Assembly: GCA_003210155.1 (NCBI GenBank)
Contig: QCNC01000006.1
Coordinates: 1 to 60,095 of the forward strand
Direction of reading: 5' to 3'
DNA length: 60,095 nucleotides
From: Prochlorococcus sp. AG-424-E18
GTDB taxonomy: Bacteria; Cyanobacteriota; Cyanobacteriia; PCC-6307; Cyanobiaceae
The notes beneath the pieces were generated by a model. The model was given only the letters and a program-made list of their open reading frames with translations. It made no database searches and was not told where the DNA came from. Below are positions 56,581-60,095 of this stretch, piece after piece (the stretch's first letter is position 1; every line of letters starts with the position of its first letter). Both the position numbers and the translations under genes were made by a program.

Positions 56581-56769
56581 ATGAGCGTAAATAGAGTTTG
56601 CTTTAATTGTGGAAGTTCGTCATTCGTCTCAGACCGATCTTTAGGAGGTAAAATTGTCTGCTCTAAATGTGGATCTTCTTCATTTAAAAATAAATCCTCT
56701 TCATTCTTAAAAAGTAAAAAATTAGTATTTCTTGCTATTGCGATAGCTATTTTTATAATTGTTATTTAG
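56581..56769 (+). CDS. 62-aa zinc-ribbon membrane protein
   Basis: The N-terminal zinc ribbon has CFNC (about 7-10) and CSKC (about 27-30), each followed by GSSSF. A Ser/Lys linker leads to one C-terminal membrane helix (about 49-62, VFLAIAIAIFIIVI). The arrangement suggests a tail-anchored protein. It lies divergent from the Crp-type regulator across the Fur-box region, so it may be iron-responsive. It overlaps the end of the ABC ATPase gene on the other strand by eight bases. Confidence 0.75.
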   Translation: MSVNRVCFNCGSSSFVSDRSLGGKIVCSKCGSSSFKNKSSSFLKSKKLVFLAIAIAIFIIVI

Positions 56770-57550
56770 ATAATCTGTTTATATTCCAAAGTCCATTATT
56801 ATGAGTTACCTCTACTTGAATACCAAATAACTTATTAAAATTTTCACTATTCATAACCTTATTTTGATCTCCATCAGCGATTATTTTGCCATCTTTTAGC
56901 ATTATGACCCGGTCATAAATTTGGGTAATTGTTGAAATATCATGAGTGACGCATAAAATTTTCGTATTTAATTTTGATAATTCATTAACCTTATCAATTA
57001 CAAAAAACTTTGATTTATAATCTAAATTTGCAATTGGTTCATCTAGGATTAAAATTTCCGGTTTTTTGATTAATGCCCTTGCAATAAGAGAAATTTGTTT
57101 TTCTCCATCTGATAAATAGGAAAAATTCTTTTTAGATAAATTAGAAATATTCATTTTCTTCATGATTTTTTCAACCTTATAAGAATCTCTTTCAGATTTT
57201 TTTTTTACGTAACAATATCTTCCATATAGTCCACTTAAAATTAAATCAAAAACCTGTAAATTTGGATTTATTCTATTTTTTATATCATTATTTACGGTAC
57301 TTATTTTATTTCTTAGTTCCCATAAATTTATAAGTTCTTTGTCAAATATCTTTAGTTTCGATTCATTAGCTACTACTGGGTATAAGTTTCTATTAATTAT
57401 CTCAATTAGAGATGATTTACCTGAACCATTCGGTCCAATTAATATTACATTTTCTGAATAAGATATCTTTAAATTTAAATCTTTAATCACTCTAAAACCA
57501 TTTTTAAAACAATTTATATTTTTTGCGTCAAACCAAAATTTATTAAACAC
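56762..57550 (-). CDS. ABC transporter ATP-binding protein, orphan
   Basis: 262 aa, starting at GTG 57548-57550. Walker A GPNGSGKSS is near residue 38-46, signature YLSDGEKQISLIARAL near 143-158, Walker B ILILDEPIANLD, and switch VTHDISTI. It resembles YlmA/ModF-like or metal ABC ATPases. No permease gene is adjacent. The stop TAG of the 33-aa membrane protein shares one base with its GTG (TAGTG), so it is translationally coupled to that protein and the Rieske oxygenase upstream. Confidence 0.85.
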   Translation of the reverse strand: MFNKFWFDAKNINCFKNGFRVIKDLNLKISYSENVILIGPNGSGKSSLIEIINRNLYPVVANESKLKIFDKELINLWELRNKISTVNNDIKNRINPNLQVFDLILSGLYGRYCYVKKKSERDSYKVEKIMKKMNISNLSKKNFSYLSDGEKQISLIARALIKKPEILILDEPIANLDYKSKFFVIDKVNELSKLNTKILCVTHDISTITQIYDRVIMLKDGKIIADGDQNKVMNSENFNKLFGIQVEVTHNNGLWNINRLSK

Positions 57551-57651
57551 TAAAACTTATTACTCCAAAATATAATCAATTGAATCGAGCTTAAAATAAA
57601 TATAAAGAGATAAAGCCAATTCAACCATGAAGGTCTATCTACTTTCTTCAT
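57550..57651 (-). CDS. 33-aa single-pass membrane protein between Rieske oxygenase and ABC ATPase
   Basis: ATG at 57649-57651, TAG at 57550-57552. The product begins MKKVDRPSWLNWLYLFIF and continues with a hydrophobic stretch to IIFWSNKF, so a single helix spans about residues 9-29. The positive N-terminus predicts the N-in orientation. The start is 3 bases after the Rieske stop, and the stop overlaps the ATPase GTG by one base. Position and spacing make a real small gene likely. Role unknown; it could anchor or regulate one of its neighbours. Confidence 0.7.
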   Translation of the reverse strand: MKKVDRPSWLNWLYLFIFILSSIQLIIFWSNKF

Positions 57652-57654
57652 GGA

Positions 57655-58977
57655 TTATATTATTAACATAAAAAATATAAGCGGAGCAGCAAATCTTACT
57701 AATGTTTTTCTAATAATATCTATATTATTTACAATTTCTAACTTCTTTATCTCAGGAGGATATTTCAATATAACTTTGTCATATACATCAAGATTTTGGG
57801 TGTTGTTAATATTTTTCCATGGTTCATCTTTATCTTCAGACTTCTTGTACCACTTCCAAAAATAATTTATTATCCTATCTTCTCCCAATAATTTTATTTC
57901 ATCCTTACTTATAAATCCCATATCGTGATTATATGTTTGTGTTTTTAAAATCATATAATCCTCATCGAATATCTTATAAAAAATCTTTCTTTGAGTCTCT
58001 TTAAATAATAAGAGATTATTTAGCAGTTTATTTTGTAGAAATTTCCGGTAGTGTCTTACTATCACTCTTGCTTTGTTGTTTCCTAGAGGGATATGATCTA
58101 AAACTTGTAAATATCTTGATGAGGAAGGATCACCTTTGTAAATTAATATCCTTCCTGGAGGAATGTACTTTATCCGAATAAATTCTTTTGTAGGATTATT
58201 CTTGTAATAATAAATACTTTCAATGTATGAGGGATTAATATTAATTTTCTGGTTGAAACTAACTAATACGTTTTTATTTACATCTTTATCTGGGATTGTA
58301 TCGCCATGAACCCAAAAGATATGGAGGATATCTAGGTGATTTTCAATAATCCTTGACCAATCACATTTGAAGTCTACTAATACCTCCTCAAAGACATAAT
58401 CCTTATGTGAAAAACCATTTTCATATAATTCGTAGTTACTTATAGGTGTATCTTCACTTATATTATTTAAATCAGTCTCAGATTTTTTAGAAAAATGTAC
58501 AAAAATATATCCATTTTTTTCTGAAGTTTTGTATTGAGATAAATGAATCCTTTTGGCGTAGTTATCGTAGTTATTATCAACTATATGGCGACATGTTATT
58601 CTGTCGAGATTTTGGCAACTTCCTCCAGATGAAAACTTAGCTCCATGATATGGGCAGGTTATTACTCCATCTGATAATGTACCTCCAAAAAAGGAGGCCC
58701 CTCTGTGTGGACAAATATTTTTAATGCACCTAATGTTTTTATTTTCATCTCTATAAAGAACAAGAGGCTCATCATAGAGTGAAAAATAATATAGCTTATT
58801 TTTTTTTAATTCTTTAGAGGGACAAATTGCATACCAACCAAATAAACCTATATTTAAATCTTTCTGAGTTTCTCTAATATCAAACGAGTCAATTTTTACT
58901 ACCGTTCCTTTTTTAAATGGCTTAAGAACGGTATTAAAGTCTTTTGATTTAAAAAAATTAATTTGTCTGTTTTCCAT
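57655..58977 (-). CDS. Rieske [2Fe-2S] non-heme iron oxygenase, PAO-like
   Basis: 440 aa. The Rieske ligands are C89, H91, C108 and H111 (CPHRGA, CPYHGA). The mononuclear iron site is D216/H219/H224 in NHLDILHIFWVH. The C-terminus (about 424-440) is a hydrophobic anchor. Overall it resembles the pheophorbide a oxygenase/Lls1/Tic55 group of cyanobacteria and plastids, which act on chlorophyll derivatives; the substrate here is unknown. It heads the operon with the 33-aa membrane protein and the ABC ATPase. As an iron enzyme it fits the surrounding iron locus. Confidence 0.88.
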   Translation of the reverse strand: MENRQINFFKSKDFNTVLKPFKKGTVVKIDSFDIRETQKDLNIGLFGWYAICPSKELKKNKLYYFSLYDEPLVLYRDENKNIRCIKNICPHRGASFFGGTLSDGVITCPYHGAKFSSGGSCQNLDRITCRHIVDNNYDNYAKRIHLSQYKTSEKNGYIFVHFSKKSETDLNNISEDTPISNYELYENGFSHKDYVFEEVLVDFKCDWSRIIENHLDILHIFWVHGDTIPDKDVNKNVLVSFNQKININPSYIESIYYYKNNPTKEFIRIKYIPPGRILIYKGDPSSSRYLQVLDHIPLGNNKARVIVRHYRKFLQNKLLNNLLLFKETQRKIFYKIFDEDYMILKTQTYNHDMGFISKDEIKLLGEDRIINYFWKWYKKSEDKDEPWKNINNTQNLDVYDKVILKYPPEIKKLEIVNNIDIIRKTLVRFAAPLIFFMLII

Positions 58978-59136
58978 AAATTAATTTCTTTTTTTTAAAT
59001 GACTGTTTATCTTTCGGAACTATAACTCAAGTAAATAATCAATTTCTTATAAAAAGAAAATTCTCTATTATTTGTAGCAATAATTATCTATTTATCGAAA
59101 AATATTGAGTCTCTATCGTAACTATGTATCTTTATT

Positions 59137-59331
59137 TCATGTTTTTTGTAACTTTTGTGATTCTTTCAAATTTTTTATGTAATCAATAGCATCATCAACA
59201 TTTTTGTGGAAATTACATTGACCCAAGTAACAACCTATAAATCTTAAAAATTTTCTCTTGCCACCACTAATTTCATATCGATGTATTGTTCCGCCATCTA
59301 TAGGAGCATAAATAAGTTCTGGTAGTGCCAT
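59137..59331 (-). CDS. Small hypothetical protein, 64 aa
   Basis: A basic, soluble protein beginning MALPELIYAPIDGGTIHRYE and containing RKFLRFIGCYLGQCNFHKN with a C-x5-C pair at about 34-39, and a helical tail rich in Lys. No known motif. It is flanked by AT-rich gaps. Amino acid pattern and an intact ATG support coding; function unknown. Confidence 0.6.
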   Translation of the reverse strand: MALPELIYAPIDGGTIHRYEISGGKRKFLRFIGCYLGQCNFHKNVDDAIDYIKNLKESQKLQKT

Positions 59332-59694
59332 ATTAATTTTGTATTTAATACTTAATTAAACAATAATTCATGTTTAAATACATTTCCATAGCTCAATCTA
59401 TATATTTAATAATTAATTTACTTATTTTTATGTAGTTATTTATTGAATACCCATTTATTATTTGTTATCTATTAATTATTCATATGGATTTTTAATTATG
59501 CCAAAAGCATTTAGGCGTTTTTTAAAAAAATTACCAAAAAAAATTCAAACTATAAAATACTCATTTAGAGAGTTTTTATCATCCAAAATATGAAATAGCT
59601 GTTCTGGTTAATAAATTTTTTTATAATTTTTAATAAAACATAGTCGGCAGAGTTTAATTTTAAACTATATTAAATTTGCAATTTTTGAAATATT
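59332..59694. other. AT-rich intergenic stretch between two small hypothetical genes
   Basis: 363 bases, extremely A/T-rich. Apart from a possible 31-codon frame (59498-59593), I see no tRNA, terminator, strong dyad or operator here. Many short homopolymer and TTAAT-type words make weak promoter-like matches uninformative. Confidence 0.5.
59498..59593 (+). CDS. Possible 31-aa cationic peptide
   Basis: ATG at 59498 to TGA at 59591. The product reads MPKAFRRFLKKLPKKIQT and continues to FREFLSSKI, with about ten basic residues and regularly spaced hydrophobics, so it could form a cationic amphipathic helix. No clear ribosome-binding site or partner. It may be a random frame; the composition is the only support. 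Confidence 0.35.
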   Translation: MPKAFRRFLKKLPKKIQTIKYSFREFLSSKI

Positions 59695-60036
59695 ATGATC
59701 AAAAGGGCTTTTGTGATATTTACTTTAACTTTGCTTTTTCTATTTAGTAGTCCAGTTTACTCATTAGATACTTCTTCAAAAACTCTTGAAAAGTATACTA
59801 AAAAGATTTCTAGCAAATTCACTAGAACTTATTGCAACACTAGCAACTTTGGTATTTCTTATGAAGGAGCTTTGGCATTTGCTATTGGAGAAACTAATAA
59901 GGAATTTAAAAATAATAAACTCAATAAGTATATAGATTATTCTCTACTAAAAAATTCAATAGTTAATGATTTAGAGAATAATTGCCAGGCTTATGATTTC
60001 GATATTAGTAATTTAGAAAATTTGAAGTTTAACTAG
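59695..60036 (+). CDS. Small exported protein, unknown
   Basis: 113 aa with a clear signal peptide: MIKR, hydrophobic core to about residue 20, then SSPVYSLD with likely cleavage after VYS. The mature part is helical with two Cys (about 47 and 97), which could form a disulfide after export. It contains FGISYEGALAFAIGETNKEF. No family recognised, though similar small exported proteins occur in picocyanobacteria. Confidence 0.7.
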   Translation: MIKRAFVIFTLTLLFLFSSPVYSLDTSSKTLEKYTKKISSKFTRTYCNTSNFGISYEGALAFAIGETNKEFKNNKLNKYIDYSLLKNSIVNDLENNCQAYDFDISNLENLKFN

Positions 60037-60057
60037 AAAATATATATTGTATGAGTC

Positions 60058-60095
60058 TTATTTTTTACCTATCCAGTCATTTGGTTTCTCCATCA
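60058..60095 (-). CDS. Possible C-terminal end of a gene running off the window
   Basis: On the minus strand a frame is open from the window edge and ends in TAA at 60058-60060, with the last residues MEKPNDWIGKK. Only 11-12 codons are visible, so this rests on codon sense and the residue pattern PNDWIGKK. It may be a real partial gene or chance. Confidence 0.35.
   Translation of the reverse strand, partial: MEKPNDWIGKK

Noticed and set aside
57650..57865. A 71-codon plus-strand frame with Rieske gene sequence opposite
   Set aside because: It is the reverse of the Rieske oxygenase 3' end, with no independent codon pattern; the 33-aa minus-strand frame fits the spacing better.

Overview
The window is a very AT-rich, densely packed chromosomal segment (G+C low, around 30% by eye) with short intergenic gaps and single-copy housekeeping genes on both strands. 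The gene set is that of a marine picocyanobacterium: chlP, hemA, ccsA, rpe, glpX (bifunctional FBPase/SBPase type), glgC, phosphoribulokinase, a ferredoxin-type sulfite reductase, DUF3685/Ycf55-like and DUF3727 proteins. Composition, gene order and the tiny hypothetical proteins point to Prochlorococcus, most likely a high-light-adapted clade. No insertion sequence, prophage, CRISPR array, tRNA or rRNA gene was seen.

Layout. 1-4115 (+): the end of an unidentified protein, a DevBCA-type ABC exporter, a 49-aa basic protein and a GT2 glycosyltransferase. 4116-9959 (+): rpsB-tsf, preceded by a strikingly structured leader, then a low-complexity hypothetical protein, recG and a VanX-like dipeptidase. 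9963-15321: sir (-), glyS (+), chlP (-). 15435-20313 (+): VanY-like peptidase, typA, DUF309, lptB, ccsA. 20335-28231: rpe (-), then glpX, hemA, glgC, gnd, pgl, CIA30-like and a small hypothetical protein (+). 28252-30886 (-): ilvD, a coiled-coil membrane protein and a upp-like protein. 30950-33765 (+): pentapeptide protein, CobW-type GTPase, 54-aa zinc-finger protein, purS-purQ, ending in a hairpin terminator. 33816-49723 (-): class II and class I aldolases in tandem, a Gfo/Idh oxidoreductase, accD, prk, leuB, lpxD, proB, YqeG, DUF3727, ruvX, a GNAT-like protein, an F420-ligase-like protein, a thioredoxin-like lumenal protein, a DUF3685 protein and hisA. 49816-53611: two NAD(P)-binding proteins, pgsA, a PPC-glutaredoxin fusion and nth. 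53689-58977: an iron-handling district with a futC-like ATPase, ferritin, a cysteine-rich Crp/Fnr regulator, a small zinc-ribbon membrane protein, an ABC ATPase, a 33-aa membrane protein and a Rieske oxygenase. Fur-box-like sequences lie in two of its intergenic gaps. 58978-60095: small lineage-type hypothetical genes.

How the genes fit together. Carbon metabolism is prominent: prk, rpe, glpX and two aldolases serve the Calvin cycle; gnd and pgl the oxidative pentose phosphate pathway; glgC glycogen storage. hemA and chlP feed chlorophyll synthesis, and ccsA matures c-type cytochromes. The iron district probably balances storage (ferritin), uptake (futC) and an iron-dependent oxygenase under Fur plus a local Crp-family regulator; this is inferred from sites and proximity.

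Most notable observations: (1) a 64-nt leader before rpsB in which perfect 8-, 9- and 6-bp helices form an H-type pseudoknot with a nested hairpin; (2) a 33-aa single-helix membrane protein between a Rieske oxygenase and an orphan ABC ATPase, with a 1-base stop/start overlap; (3) a 17/19 match to the E. coli Fur consensus upstream of a seven-cysteine Crp-family regulator; (4) a phosphoribulokinase of the proteobacterial class I type; (5) a upp homologue lacking the PRPP-binding loop.
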